Position numbers and translations under genes: made by a program
Shown: in pieces, positions 16,856-25,869 of the stretch
Layout: every line of letters starts with the position of its first letter
Position numbering within the stretch: position 1 is the first letter of the stretch
Assembly: GCA_024686085.1 (NCBI GenBank)
Contig: JAIBDT010000001.1
Span: 164,402-228,401, forward strand
Length of the DNA stretch: 64,000 nucleotides
Direction of reading: 5' to 3'
From: Loktanella sp.
GTDB lineage: Bacteria > Pseudomonadota > Alphaproteobacteria > Rhodobacterales > Rhodobacteraceae
The notes under the pieces: generated by a model
The model's input: the letters and a program-made list of their open reading frames with translations, nothing else
The model's database searches: none
Told to the model about the DNA's origin: nothing

Positions 16856-18406
16856 ATGTCTGACGCACCAGCAACATCCGCCCGCCGCGCCCGTGGTGGA
16901 GGCGGCGCAGCCCGCCGTGCAGAGCGCACAGCCGTAAGCGTAGAGACCGCAAAATATATCCAGCGCAATATCCCGAACTACGAAGTTCTGGACGATGCAG
17001 CGCTGGAGATCATTGAACAAAACGCAGAAACCGTTCTGGCCGAAATCGGTGTGATGTTTGTCGACAACCCAGAGGCACTGGACCGCTGGCGTGCCGCAGG
17101 CGCAGAGATTGACGGCGAACGTGTCCGCATCCCACGCGGGCTTGCACGCAAACTTTGTCAAACAGCGCCGTCCGAGTTCACCCAATGTGCCCGCAATCCA
17201 GAGCGGAACGTTGTGATCGGCGGCAAGAATCTCGTTCTTGCGCCAGTATATGGGCCACCATTTGTACGCGACGCGGAAGGTGGGCGCCGCTACGCAACCA
17301 TGGCCGATTTCGAAAAGTTCGTAAAACTGGGCTATATGTCCAAGTGGCTGCACCACTCCGGCGGCACGGTTTGCGAACCAACAGATATCCCTGTGAACAA
17401 GCGTCACCTTGATATGTTGCTGGCGCACATGACGCTGTCCGACAAGCCGTTCATGGGCTCTGTAACCGAACCTAGCCGCGCACAAGACAGCATTGATATG
17501 TGCAATATCCTGTTCGGCGAAGAGTTTGTGCAAAATAACACTGTTATGACTTCGTTGATCAACATCAACTCACCGATGACTTTCGACAGCATCATGATGG
17601 GAGCATTGGAAATCTTTGCGGCCAACAACCAAGCCGCGATCATTTCACCGTTCATCGTGGGCGGGGCTATGGCGCCTGTGTCTGTTGCAGGCACATTGAC
17701 CCAAGTGATGGCCGAAGTCTTGGCAGGGATTGCTTACTCGCAACTCGTCCGTCCAGGTGCACCTGTTATCATGGGCACGTTTGTGACATCTATCGATATG
17801 AACTCTGGCGCGCCAACGTTCGGAACGCCGGAAGCATCGCACATCACCTACGGCGCGGGTCAACTGGCACGTCGCTTGGGCGTCCCATATCGGTCAGCGG
17901 GGTCGTTCTGCGGATCGAAGCTGCCAGACGCGCAAGCAGCCTATGAGACCTCGAACAGCTTGCAAATGGGTCTGCTGTCCGGTGTGAACTTCATGCTTCA
18001 CGCCTGCGGTTGGCTCGAAGGCGGCTTGGTCGCTTCATTCGAGAAATTCGTCATGGACGCGGATCAACTCGGGACATTGCACCACTTTGCACGCGGCGTG
18101 GACATGTCCGAAAACGGCCAAGCGATGGGCGCAATTGCCGAAGTCGGCCCGGGTGGGCACTATCTGGGCTGCGAGCACACGCAAGCGAACTTTAAGTCAG
18201 CATTCTGGCGCTCTGACCTGTTTGACTACAAACCTTTCGAGACATGGGACGAAGAGGGCGCACGCGACACCCAAGCGCTTGCAACGATCCGCGTCAAAAA
18301 GATGATCGACACTTACCAGCAGCCGACCCTTGATCCAGAGATCGAAGCACGGCTGCGGGCCTATGTGGCAGAGAAAAAAGCGAGTATGCCCGACTCCTTT
18401 ATGTAG
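16856..18406 (+). CDS. MttB-family methyltransferase without pyrrolysine
   Basis: MttB-family enzymes move a methyl group from methylated amines to a corrinoid protein. True trimethylamine methyltransferases read through an in-frame TAG as pyrrolysine; this 516-residue frame has none. Non-pyrrolysine members characterised elsewhere act on quaternary amines such as glycine betaine. The protein has an Arg/Gly-rich N-terminus (residues 9-22) and a TIM-barrel-like body with [26 protein letters not shown] and [21 protein letters not shown] lies 6 bases before the ATG. No corrinoid protein gene is adjacent, so substrate and partner are unknown. Confidence 0.85.
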   Translation: MSDAPATSARRARGGGGAARRAERTAVSVETAKYIQRNIPNYEVLDDAALEIIEQNAETVLAEIGVMFVDNPEALDRWRAAGAEIDGERVRIPRGLARKLCQTAPSEFTQCARNPERNVVIGGKNLVLAPVYGPPFVRDAEGGRRYATMADFEKFVKLGYMSKWLHHSGGTVCEPTDIPVNKRHLDMLLAHMTLSDKPFMGSVTEPSRAQDSIDMCNILFGEEFVQNNTVMTSLININSPMTFDSIMMGALEIFAANNQAAIISPFIVGGAMAPVSVAGTLTQVMAEVLAGIAYSQLVRPGAPVIMGTFVTSIDMNSGAPTFGTPEASHITYGAGQLARRLGVPYRSAGSFCGSKLPDAQAAYETSNSLQMGLLSGVNFMLHACGWLEGGLVASFEKFVMDADQLGTLHHFARGVDMSENGQAMGAIAEVGPGGHYLGCEHTQANFKSAFWRSDLFDYKPFETWDEEGARDTQALATIRVKKMIDTYQQPTLDPEIEARLRAYVAEKKASMPDSFM

Positions 18407-18692
18407 GTCTGGTCGTCGCGCGCAAAATCTGCGCCTCGGCCATCAGTGCAATCATGACATCGACATGACGGGCCACCGAATAGGTGGCCTGTTTTTCGAT
18501 GCGCGCAGTGTTTATGGCAGATTCGACGTCCAACAGTTGCATGACCGCAGGGGCAGGGCGCGGGATACTATCGGTCTTTAGAATGCGGCGCAGATGCACA
18601 TCACGCGTATATTCATCCAGTCCAAATCTGGCAGCTTTAATCAGCAGGCTAGGGCGGCGTAACTGAGCGATACGTGCAGAGATATCGAGCAT
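18399..18692 (-). CDS. DUF6477-like small protein
   Basis: A 97-residue, Arg- and Leu-rich basic protein starting MLDISARIAQLRRPSLLIKA, followed by ARFGLDEYTRD. From memory this resembles the rhodobacteral family DUF6477. The ATG at 18692 has AAAGGA 7 bases upstream; the frame is open to 18767 but lacks a better start. The stop overlaps the convergent mttB-like gene by 8 bases. It is divergent from the DUF6456-like gene at 18877, and the two share a repeat-rich intergenic region. No function is known. Confidence 0.7.
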   Translation of the reverse strand: MLDISARIAQLRRPSLLIKAARFGLDEYTRDVHLRRILKTDSIPRPAPAVMQLLDVESAINTARIEKQATYSVARHVDVMIALMAEAQILRATTRPT

Positions 18693-18786
18693 GTCGTGGT
18701 CCTTTCGGGGTTCAAGTTTCCAAGAACATGACATGCGACGGACTGGCGTTGCGTCTTTCACACCCACTCAGAACGGTGGGTCAAGG

Positions 18787-18809
18787 ATTGTTTATCTTTT
18801 AGAAACAAT
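18787..18809. promoter_or_regulatory. Inverted repeat in the DUF6477/DUF6456 intergenic region
   Basis: ATTGTTT and AAACAAT form a perfect 7-bp inverted repeat with a 9-base spacer, between two divergent genes. It may be a protein-binding site; no regulator is assigned. Confidence 0.4.
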
Positions 18810-18843
18810 AGTGAACGGGATTGGAAACAGTTAACTTTTGAGT

Positions 18844-18863
18844 AACCTATGCAATCATAGGTT
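18844..18863. promoter_or_regulatory. Palindrome just before the DUF6456-like gene
   Basis: AACCTATG-CAAT-CATAGGTT is a perfect 8-bp inverted repeat with a 4-base centre, ending 13 bases before the ATG at 18877. As DNA it is a candidate operator for the downstream gene, which itself encodes a helix-turn-helix protein; as RNA it would form a hairpin near the ribosome-binding site. Confidence 0.5.
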
Positions 18864-18876
18864 GTGAGTTGGCAAC

Positions 18877-20034
18877 ATGATTCCTGAAGTGATCAATAGT
18901 GATTACCTTCGGCTACGTAAGGATATGGGGATGCAAAACCAGCGGATGCCAGATTTGAGCGCAGGCTTACCCCAGTGGGTACCTGTCGCGGCGGTCCATT
19001 ACCTTGCGCATACAGAGCGCGGGTATTCAATTCGCGCCTTGGCGAAGGTCCACAACTGCCACCCTTCAACCATCTTAAGGCAAGTCAGACGCTTTGAAGG
19101 GCGGCGCGATGATCCGTTAATCGATGACGCGTTACACGCACTGTCAAAGGCGTCGGGCTGCGGTCATGGCAAAGATAAAAAGGAAACCAAGAACATGAAG
19201 ATCGCACGCCTCAAAGGGCAAGCCGCGCCGTGTGAAGGCTTAACGCAAACGCGGATCGACCAAGAGGCAAAACGCGTGTTGCTGCGTCTTTGCGAACCCG
19301 GTGCTGTTATGGCTGTTGCCCGTGAAATGGAAACCGCGGTTATCGTCCGTGAAACACCCGACGGAGAGCAGTTGCGGACAGCACTGGTAGAGCGCGAGAT
19401 CGCACAAGCGCTCGCATTGAAGGACTGGATTAGCTGCCCGGACACCTCGGGCCGCGTGTCGCGCTACTTTATCACCAATGCCGGACGCGCCGCGTTGCGC
19501 GCACTTACGGCACAAAGCGAAAACGCAGCAGTCGGTTTCTCGGATGCACGCAGACCGATGAAGGGCATGCCCGCGTGGGACCACGGCGACATTGATGCCG
19601 GAGACAGGTCAAAGTCGCCAGCAATCGAAAGCCCTCTGATTGGGTTGGCGCGGCGCAAAGACAAAGACGGACAGCCATTTCTGGCGCGTGATCTTGTGGC
19701 CGCAGGCGAACGACTGCGCGAAGATTTTGAACTCGCCAAAATGGGGTGTCACATTGCAAAAGACGTCACTGATTTTATGGCGCAACAACCATCCAAAGAC
19801 GGGCCACGTGGTGCTTCCGATGGGCACCTCCGCGTGCAAACGGCATTAAGCGACCTTGGGTTCGGGCTGATGGATGTAGCTTTTCACTGCTGCTGCTTGC
19901 TTGAAGGGCTCGAGAATACCGAAAAGACAATGGGCTGGTCGGCACGGTCAGGCAAAATTGTGCTGCGGATCGCGTTACAAAGGCTCAAGCGTCACTACGC
20001 GGAGCAAGGTAAATTTGCCCCAATGATCGGCTAA
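18877..20034 (+). CDS. DUF6456-like helix-turn-helix protein
   Basis: A 385-residue protein with an N-terminal helix-turn-helix (about residues 40-75, GYSIRALAKVHNCHPSTILR), a basic linker, a middle part with a winged-helix look (RYFITNAGRAALRAL, about 180-210) and a C-terminal domain with GQPFLARDLVAAGERLREDF. The latter matches my recollection of DUF6456 in Rhodobacterales. It is probably a DNA-binding regulator. The start is uncertain: 18877 lacks a clear ribosome-binding site, while the ATG at 18931 has AAGGA 8 bases upstream. A strong terminator follows. Confidence 0.75.
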   Translation: MIPEVINSDYLRLRKDMGMQNQRMPDLSAGLPQWVPVAAVHYLAHTERGYSIRALAKVHNCHPSTILRQVRRFEGRRDDPLIDDALHALSKASGCGHGKDKKETKNMKIARLKGQAAPCEGLTQTRIDQEAKRVLLRLCEPGAVMAVAREMETAVIVRETPDGEQLRTALVEREIAQALALKDWISCPDTSGRVSRYFITNAGRAALRALTAQSENAAVGFSDARRPMKGMPAWDHGDIDAGDRSKSPAIESPLIGLARRKDKDGQPFLARDLVAAGERLREDFELAKMGCHIAKDVTDFMAQQPSKDGPRGASDGHLRVQTALSDLGFGLMDVAFHCCCLLEGLENTEKTMGWSARSGKIVLRIALQRLKRHYAEQGKFAPMIG

Positions 20035-20039
20035 ATAAG

Positions 20040-20062
20040 GGCGCCACTGCGGCGCCTTTTTT
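20040..20062 (+). terminator. Factor-independent terminator
   Basis: GGCGCC-ACTGC-GGCGCC followed by six T residues, 6 bases after the stop of the DUF6456-like gene. It separates this gene from lipA. Confidence 0.9.
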
Positions 20063-20178
20063 CTTGAACGCACAGCAAAGAGGTCCAAACCCAGTGCATA
20101 GCAGCAATTCACTCTGCACTGTTGTTGTCACCGCGTGAAGACACTAGGTTACCCATGTAATCAAAATGGGAAAAAACC

Positions 20179-21132
20179 GTGCGTGACCTTAAAATCCCCG
20201 CTCAACGTCATCCTGAAAAAGCCAAGCGGCCTGACAATGTGCAGCCGAAAAAGCCGGATTGGATCAGGGTAAAAGCCCCGACCTCCGAGGGCTACAAAGT
20301 CACCCGTGACATCATGCGCGAGCATAAGTTGGTCACGGTCTGCGAAGAGGCAGGCTGCCCGAATGTAGGTGAATGTTGGTCGCAAGGCCATGCAACTATG
20401 ATGATTATGGGCGAGGTCTGCACGCGGGCCTGCACATTCTGCAATATCGCGACAGGCAAACCGCCCGAAGATCTGGATGTATTCGAGCCGGGCCGTGTCG
20501 CTGATGCGGTCAAGAAACTAGGGCTCAAGCACGTTGTTATCACATCTGTAGATCGCGACGATGTGGAAGACGGCGGGGCCGCGCATTTCGCGCAAACCAT
20601 CAGGGCGATTCGCAAGCAATCTCCTGGCACAACAATCGAAATTCTGACGCCAGACTTCATCCGCTGTGACCCAGATGTCCTGCGGATTGTGGTTGAAGCC
20701 AAGCCTGATGTGTTCAACCATAATCTTGAAACCGTGCCTGGGCTCTATCCAGAGGTGCGGCCCGGTGCGCGTTATTTCCATTCTTTGCGGCTTTTGCAGC
20801 GGGTCAAGGAACTTGATCCGACGATGTTCACCAAATCGGGCATCATGGTCGGGCTCGGCGAGAACAAGCAATCGGTGACGCAAGTTATGGAAGACATGCG
20901 CGCCGCCGATATCGATTTTCTGACGATCGGCCAGTATTTGCAGCCAACGCCCAAGCACCACGCGGTTGATCGGTTTGTCACGCCCGAAGAGTTCGCGACC
21001 TACGAAAAGACCGCGTACAACAAAGGGTTCTTGATGGTCTCTGCGTCACCTTTGACACGGTCCAGCTACCACGCAGGCGACGACTTTGCGCGACTGCGTG
21101 CCGCTCGGCTGAAGAAATTCGGTAACGCTTAG
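20179..21132 (+). CDS. lipA: Lipoyl synthase
   Basis: LipA is a radical SAM enzyme that inserts two sulfurs into octanoyl groups on lipoyl domains. The 317-residue protein has the auxiliary cluster motif [12 protein letters not shown], the radical SAM motif CTRACTFC and the C-terminal [11 protein letters not shown]er ligand region. The start is GTG at 20179 with a weak GGGA upstream; the nearby ATG at 20166 is out of frame. Length is normal for alphaproteobacteria. Confidence 0.95.
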   Translation: MRDLKIPAQRHPEKAKRPDNVQPKKPDWIRVKAPTSEGYKVTRDIMREHKLVTVCEEAGCPNVGECWSQGHATMMIMGEVCTRACTFCNIATGKPPEDLDVFEPGRVADAVKKLGLKHVVITSVDRDDVEDGGAAHFAQTIRAIRKQSPGTTIEILTPDFIRCDPDVLRIVVEAKPDVFNHNLETVPGLYPEVRPGARYFHSLRLLQRVKELDPTMFTKSGIMVGLGENKQSVTQVMEDMRAADIDFLTIGQYLQPTPKHHAVDRFVTPEEFATYEKTAYNKGFLMVSASPLTRSSYHAGDDFARLRAARLKKFGNA

Positions 21133-21135
21133 CTG

Positions 21136-21309
21136 CTAATGGATGCGCCGCACACGATCTGCGGCCATCCAGTCGGGCAGTAAACCCAGCTGTTCAAGAC
21201 CGTAAAGTGCGACGCAAAATACAACGATTCCAACAACAAACAGAACCTTCTTCATGCTGGGCGGGTTTTGCGCCCAGCGCTTTGCATGCAATAACCAACG
21301 CGGGTTCAT
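21136..21309 (-). CDS. 57-aa membrane protein coupled to hpt
   Basis: The ATG at 21309 overlaps the hpt stop by four bases (ATGA), a typical coupling junction. The 57 residues comprise a basic, Trp-containing N-terminus ([18 protein letters not shown]), one membrane helix ([19 protein letters not shown], about residues 20-38) and a short polar tail. It is convergent with lipA, ending 4 bases beyond it. An internal ATG at 21255 would give 39 residues but has no ribosome-binding site. Function is unknown; the coupling and the protein-like design argue that it is real. Confidence 0.7.
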   Translation of the reverse strand: MNPRWLLHAKRWAQNPPSMKKVLFVVGIVVFCVALYGLEQLGLLPDWMAADRVRRIH

Positions 21310-21845
21310 GCGGTGAACCTGACCTTGCCGACAAACGGCAAATTCCGGTTTCTTTGGGCAAAGTCGATGCCATAGCCCACAACAAATTCGTCAGGAATTT
21401 CAAAGCCGATCCAGTCGGGCTTGAAATCCACCTCGCGGCGGGCGGGCTTATCCAAAAGGGCGATGGTTTTCATCCGCGCAGGTTTCTTGGTCATCAGGTA
21501 ATCATGGACGTGGGACAGTGTATGACCCGTGTCGATAATATCCTCGACAACTAGAACATCGCGACCTTCAATTCCGCCGCGCAAGTCTTTGAAAATACGT
21601 ACTTCTCGGCTGCTTTCCATGCCATCACCGTAAGACGATGCCTCCAAAAAATCGACCTCGACGGGCAAGTCCAATTCGCGCACCAGATCGGCAATAAAGA
21701 CAAACGATCCGCGCAACAGACCAACAACGACGAGCTTGTCTGTATCGGCAAAGGTTTTTTGAATTTCTCGAGACAATTCTTCGATCCGTGCCGCGATTGA
21801 TTTCGCGCTGATCATTGTATCAATCACATATGGTTTGTGCGACAT
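21306..21845 (-). CDS. hpt: Hypoxanthine phosphoribosyltransferase
   Basis: Hpt salvages hypoxanthine (and usually guanine) to IMP (or GMP) with PRPP. The 179-residue protein has the flap region [10 protein letters not shown] and the PRPP-binding loop [14 protein letters not shown], with the purine-binding [19 protein letters not shown] and [17 protein letters not shown] near the end. It is divergent from the COQ10-like gene and is followed by the coupled 57-aa frame. Confidence 0.93.
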   Translation of the reverse strand: MSHKPYVIDTMISAKSIAARIEELSREIQKTFADTDKLVVVGLLRGSFVFIADLVRELDLPVEVDFLEASSYGDGMESSREVRIFKDLRGGIEGRDVLVVEDIIDTGHTLSHVHDYLMTKKPARMKTIALLDKPARREVDFKPDWIGFEIPDEFVVGYGIDFAQRNRNLPFVGKVRFTA

Positions 21846-21928
21846 GGGGCCCCCAATTGCGCTTCAAGCTTGATTTTCAACGCCTATTCTACGACATCGG
21901 TGGGTGAAGTCACCCGCGAAAGCCTAAA

Positions 21929-22372
21929 ATGACCAGTCATTCTGAGACAAAGTTCCTGCTATACACCGCTGATCAGATGTATGATCTTGTGGCCGATGTG
22001 GCGAAATATCCTAAATTCCTGCCGTGGACTGCCGCCGCACGCGTGCGTAGCACAACTGACAGGGGTGATCACGTCGAAATGCTGGCCGATCTGGTGATCT
22101 CGTTCAAAGTGTTCCGCGAAACCTTCGGCAGCCGCGTTCTGCTTTGGCCCGGTATCCGTAAAATTGACACATCCTATCTCGACGGACCGTTCAAACACCT
22201 TGAAAGCACATGGCAGTTTCGCGCGGCAGAAGGCGGTTGCGAGGTCTCCTTCGAGGTCGATTTCGAGTTTAAGAACAGGCTGTTACAAGGCGCTGCTGGT
22301 ATGTTTTTCAACGAGGCAATGCAACGGGTCGTGCGCTCATTCGAGGCCCGCGCAAAGGAGCTATATACATGA
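21929..22372 (+). CDS. COQ10/RatA-like START-domain protein
   Basis: A 147-residue single-domain protein of the COQ10/SRPBCC (START-like) superfamily. It has the family pattern TKFLLYTADQMYDLVADVAKY, then YPKFLPWTAAARV and a C-terminal NEAMQRVVRSFEARAKELY. Mitochondrial COQ10 binds ubiquinone and aids respiration; bacterial homologues include E. coli RatA, so a quinone-chaperone role is a family inference. Its stop overlaps the next gene by four bases (ATGA). Confidence 0.88.
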   Translation: MTSHSETKFLLYTADQMYDLVADVAKYPKFLPWTAAARVRSTTDRGDHVEMLADLVISFKVFRETFGSRVLLWPGIRKIDTSYLDGPFKHLESTWQFRAAEGGCEVSFEVDFEFKNRLLQGAAGMFFNEAMQRVVRSFEARAKELYT

Positions 22373-23577
22373 GCCCCGAGAACCATCTCATCCAACTGTC
22401 CCAAGACGGGCCCACTGCTGGCCCCGTCGATCTGATCCGCCTGTGCCTGTTTGACTGGGCGGTTTGTGCGATTGCAGGGCGTGATGAACCCGTATCGCAG
22501 CTTCTTGCCAAATTCACTGACACGCAATCGGCTCTTATACTTGGCACCATGGGGCACGCGCTCGACTATGACGACACGCACTTTGACCATATCGGACATA
22601 CGTCTGCCGTGGTGATGCCCGCAGTGTTGGCTGTGGCCGAGGCGCAGAAAATCACAGATATGACCCGTATTGTTGAGGCTGCCCTGATCGGGTCCGAGGC
22701 AGCTGTGCGCACAGGTCTATGGCTGGGCCGCGACCACTACCAGATCGGCTTTCATCAAACCGCGACCTCTGGCGCAATCGGGGCCGCATTGGGCTGCGCA
22801 CATCTTTTAAACCTCACACCGACGCAGATCCAAAATGCCATTGGCCTTGCAGCGACAGGTGCATCAGGGCTTAAGGGACAATTCGGCACCATGGGCAAAC
22901 CCTTGAACGCAGGCTTGGCTGCACGCTGTGGGGCAGAGGTGGCGCTCTGGGCGCTCGCTGGCATAACGTCCGATCCGGCAGGGTTGACGCAATTTGGCGC
23001 GACCCATCACGGTCAGGCCAATGCGACAGCATGGGACAGAACAGAGCCATGGAAAATTGCGCGGATCAGCCACAAGTTTCATGCTTGTTGCCACGGACTT
23101 CACGCGATGCTGGAAGCCTTGGCCGGTGTCACTGGCGAGGTGTCCGCCATGACAATCCACACCCATCCACGCTGGATGACGGTGTGCAATCAGCCAGCAC
23201 CCATGACAGGGCTGGGCGTTAAGTTCAGCTACGCAATGACAGCGGCGATGGCCCTGAACGGGGTCTCTACAGCAGCAATCAGCAGCTTTTCCGACGCAAC
23301 AGCCAACGACACCGCCTTGATCACTTTGCGTGGCAAGATACTGGTAAAACCCGACAATACCTTGACCGAGATGCAAGCGCGGGTCGACGTGACATATACC
23401 AACGGCAGCACCCAAACCCTGACCCACGACCTTGAGGCACCTCTTACGCTTGAAACACGCACTAAACGCTTAAAACAAAAGGCCCGCGCCGTTGTAGGCG
23501 CGGACCTTTCTGATCAACTTTGGACTGCCGTGCAGGGCGGCACCTTGGCCACCCTGACCGCTCTTGTGAACAATTAA
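22369..23577 (+). CDS. MmgE/PrpD-family protein
   Basis: MmgE/PrpD proteins include 2-methylcitrate dehydratase and related lyases or isomerases. The 402-residue protein has GHALDYDDTHFDHIGHTSAVVMPA, the conserved active-site-like region near residues 63-85, plus TSGAIGAALGCAHLLNLT and FHACCHGLHA. It is coupled to the COQ10-like gene by an ATGA overlap. No other methylcitrate-cycle gene is nearby, so the substrate is open. It overlaps the convergent amtB end by four bases. Confidence 0.85.
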   Translation: MSPENHLIQLSQDGPTAGPVDLIRLCLFDWAVCAIAGRDEPVSQLLAKFTDTQSALILGTMGHALDYDDTHFDHIGHTSAVVMPAVLAVAEAQKITDMTRIVEAALIGSEAAVRTGLWLGRDHYQIGFHQTATSGAIGAALGCAHLLNLTPTQIQNAIGLAATGASGLKGQFGTMGKPLNAGLAARCGAEVALWALAGITSDPAGLTQFGATHHGQANATAWDRTEPWKIARISHKFHACCHGLHAMLEALAGVTGEVSAMTIHTHPRWMTVCNQPAPMTGLGVKFSYAMTAAMALNGVSTAAISSFSDATANDTALITLRGKILVKPDNTLTEMQARVDVTYTNGSTQTLTHDLEAPLTLETRTKRLKQKARAVVGADLSDQLWTAVQGGTLATLTALVNN

Positions 23578-24755
23578 CTGGTAATATCGTAAGCACGCTC
23601 GCCGTGGACCGCCAGATCAAGACCATTCACTTCGGTCTCGTGGTCCACACGCAGATGCGTAACTGCCTTGCAGATATAGATTAGCGCAACCGTGACAACG
23701 GTCGTGTAGATGCCGACAATCACCAAGCCACCCAGTTGCGCGACCCACGTGCCTGCACCAAAGACAGCAATCATGAGTGTGCCAAAGATCCCGCCAACAC
23801 CGTGCACCGCGAAAACATCCAACGTATCGTCGATCTTGGCCTTGTTGCGGATAAACGTGACCATCTCCTGACAGCCGATACCTGCGATGCCGCCGATAAT
23901 CAGCGCCTCAACGGGACCAACAAAGCCCGAGGCTGGGGTAATCGACGCAAGACCCGCGATTGTGCCCGTAACTAGACCCACAAGGGACGCACGGCCAAAC
24001 TTGATCCGTTCCCATAGGGCCCATGTAAGTGAGGCAGCCGCCGCAGACAGATGCGTGACAGTGATCGCCATTGCAGCACCACCATCAGCTGCCAATTGCG
24101 ACCCGCCATTAAAGCCGAACCAACCAACCCACAACATCGCCGCACCAATCATCACCATACCCGGATTATGCGGCGGCTTTGACGGATCACGACGCGCGCC
24201 AAGGAAAATAGCAAGGATCAACGCAGCCAGACCCGCCGTCTCATGCACAACGATCCCGCCCGCAAAATCCCGAACGCCAACCTCACCAAAGATGCCGCCG
24301 TCAGACAAGAAACCACCGCCCCAAATCCAATGGACAACAGGCGCATAGCACAGCAGCATCCACAGGCTCGAGAACAGCAACACGAAGCCAAAGCCGATCC
24401 GCTCGACGTAAGCACCAACAATCAGTGCGGGAGTGATAATCGCGAATGTCATCTGAAAGGCAAAAAACAGGATCTCGGGGATAGTGCCTGCCAGACTGTC
24501 AACATCAACGCCGTTCAAAAACGCTTTGTCCAAGCCGCCCCAATAGCCGCTGTTGCCACCGCCAAATGCGATCGAGTAGCCAAAGGCGAACCACACCAAG
24601 CTCATCAAACAGGCAATCGCATAACAATGCATAAACACGCTCAACACGTTGCGCGCGCGGACAAGGCCGCCGTAAAACAACGCCAGTCCCGGCAATGTCA
24701 TGAAAAGAACCAAGGCTGTCGCCACCATGATCCAAGCTGTATCTGCACCATTCAT
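23574..24755 (-). CDS. amtB: Ammonium transporter
   Basis: Amt channels take up ammonium through the inner membrane. The 393-residue protein has eleven predicted helices with GLALFYGGLVRARNVLS and the two pore-histidine regions (APVVHWIWGGG and DVFAVHGVGGIFG). It starts directly with a membrane helix region and shows no long signal peptide. AAGGGG lies about 10 bases upstream of the ATG. No glnK is adjacent, unlike many amtB loci. Nitrogen control by the NtrBC system encoded at 28179-30617 is plausible, but I saw no clear site. Confidence 0.93.
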   Translation of the reverse strand: MNGADTAWIMVATALVLFMTLPGLALFYGGLVRARNVLSVFMHCYAIACLMSLVWFAFGYSIAFGGGNSGYWGGLDKAFLNGVDVDSLAGTIPEILFFAFQMTFAIITPALIVGAYVERIGFGFVLLFSSLWMLLCYAPVVHWIWGGGFLSDGGIFGEVGVRDFAGGIVVHETAGLAALILAIFLGARRDPSKPPHNPGMVMIGAAMLWVGWFGFNGGSQLAADGGAAMAITVTHLSAAAASLTWALWERIKFGRASLVGLVTGTIAGLASITPASGFVGPVEALIIGGIAGIGCQEMVTFIRNKAKIDDTLDVFAVHGVGGIFGTLMIAVFGAGTWVAQLGGLVIVGIYTTVVTVALIYICKAVTHLRVDHETEVNGLDLAVHGERAYDITS

Positions 24756-24913
24756 GTCGAATGACCCCTTTGTTAGAAAAACTTCGGGTCAATTGGTGTG
24801 AATTCATGCTGTTTGAAAAGGCAAAGGCATCGCAATGGCGCTTAAAAATACGCCTCTTTGCGACGTGATTATTTTTTAGGCGGATTTGGGTCGGGGCGCA
24901 TGAATTATGGGCG

Positions 24914-25384
24914 CTATCGCAATGCAGCTTTCAAAAGCAGGCCAAGCGCGTGCTCCGTCGCCGCGTTTCGCACGTTTGCACGGCCAATAGCACCAAATTC
25001 CACGGTTTCCGTTGTAGTCTCACCGCCGAGCGACAGGCCAAAGCAAACCCGCCCTTCGGGTTTGAACTCAGACCCGCCGGGACCCGCGATCCCCGTAATA
25101 CTGACCGCCAAATCTGCGTCAGAATGATCAACGGCACCTTGCGCCATTTGGGCCGCAACTTGCTCGGACACCGCGCCAAATTCATCTAGCGTTTCTGATT
25201 TTACCTTTAACATCTGCATCTTGGCGGCATTTGTGTATGTCACAAAGCCACGATCAAAAACCGCCGAACTACCGGCAATATCCGTAATCGCAGCACCAAC
25301 CATACCGCCCGTGCAACTTTCAGCCGTTGCAATCGTCAGACCCGCATTGCTTGCGGCGACCAGAAGATCTTGGGCCAGCGTCAC
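24914..25384 (-). CDS. pncC: CinA-family nicotinamide-nucleotide amidohydrolase
   Basis: PncC-type CinA domains deamidate NMN to nicotinate mononucleotide in pyridine nucleotide recycling. The 156-residue single-domain protein shows TAESCTGGMVGAAIT with the catalytic Ser region and VSITGIAGPGGS. The start is GTG at 25384, overlapping the pgpA stop (GTGA); the frame is open to 25426 but coupling favours the GTG. The N-terminal MoCF domain of longer CinA proteins is absent. Confidence 0.85.
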   Translation of the reverse strand: MTLAQDLLVAASNAGLTIATAESCTGGMVGAAITDIAGSSAVFDRGFVTYTNAAKMQMLKVKSETLDEFGAVSEQVAAQMAQGAVDHSDADLAVSITGIAGPGGSEFKPEGRVCFGLSLGGETTTETVEFGAIGRANVRNAATEHALGLLLKAALR

Positions 25385-25869
25385 ACAAGCACCGCATGAT
25401 AAAGGCCACCCAACACTAACACACAAAGCGCCGCAAAAACACCTGCGATCACATCATCCAGCATGACGCCCGTTGCGTCATCACGGCGGTCAGCCCAGCC
25501 CACTAGCCAAGGTTTGGTGATATCAAACAGGCGAAACAGCGCAAACGCCGTAATCCATCCAGGCCACATCGCCAGCGTGTCCAGTCCGCGCGACGCGGTG
25601 ATGCTGGCAAGGGGCAGTAAAGCGATCCACATGCCAACAACTTCGTCGATCACGATCTCGGACGGGTCGTGGTTGTCCTTGCCTGCGGTCTCCATCCTGG
25701 TCGCCCAAAGGCCCAGCGCATAGGTAATCCCGCAGGCGAATATCAAACCGTAAAGCCCTGTAAAGGTTATCAAAACCCAAGCAACGGGCAGGGCGGCCAG
25801 TGACCCCCATGTGCCCGGTGCGGGGCGCATGTAGCCTACATAAAAGAATGTCGCGATGATCTTGCTCAT
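25381..25869 (-). CDS. pgpA: Phosphatidylglycerophosphatase A
   Basis: PgpA removes phosphate from phosphatidylglycerophosphate to give phosphatidylglycerol. The 162-residue membrane protein has [17 protein letters not shown] at its start, the acidic motif [17 protein letters not shown] and a second acidic motif [13 protein letters not shown] near the end, all family features. Both ends overlap neighbours by four bases (ispDF upstream, pncC downstream), so ispDF-pgpA-pncC is one coupled operon. Confidence 0.92.
   Translation of the reverse strand: MSKIIATFFYVGYMRPAPGTWGSLAALPVAWVLITFTGLYGLIFACGITYALGLWATRMETAGKDNHDPSEIVIDEVVGMWIALLPLASITASRGLDTLAMWPGWITAFALFRLFDITKPWLVGWADRRDDATGVMLDDVIAGVFAALCVLVLGGLYHAVLV

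Noticed and set aside
16716..16952. Upstream extension of guaA by 79 codons
   Set aside because: The extension overlaps the mttB-like gene start and is Arg-rich without family similarity; ATG at 16715 gives the normal N-terminus.
17821..17960. Possible pyrrolysine site in the MttB homologue
   Set aside because: The frame has no internal TAG; it reads through with sense codons only.
24243..24764. 173-codon plus-strand frame opposite amtB
   Set aside because: It lies fully inside the well-supported amtB gene and has no protein-like features.
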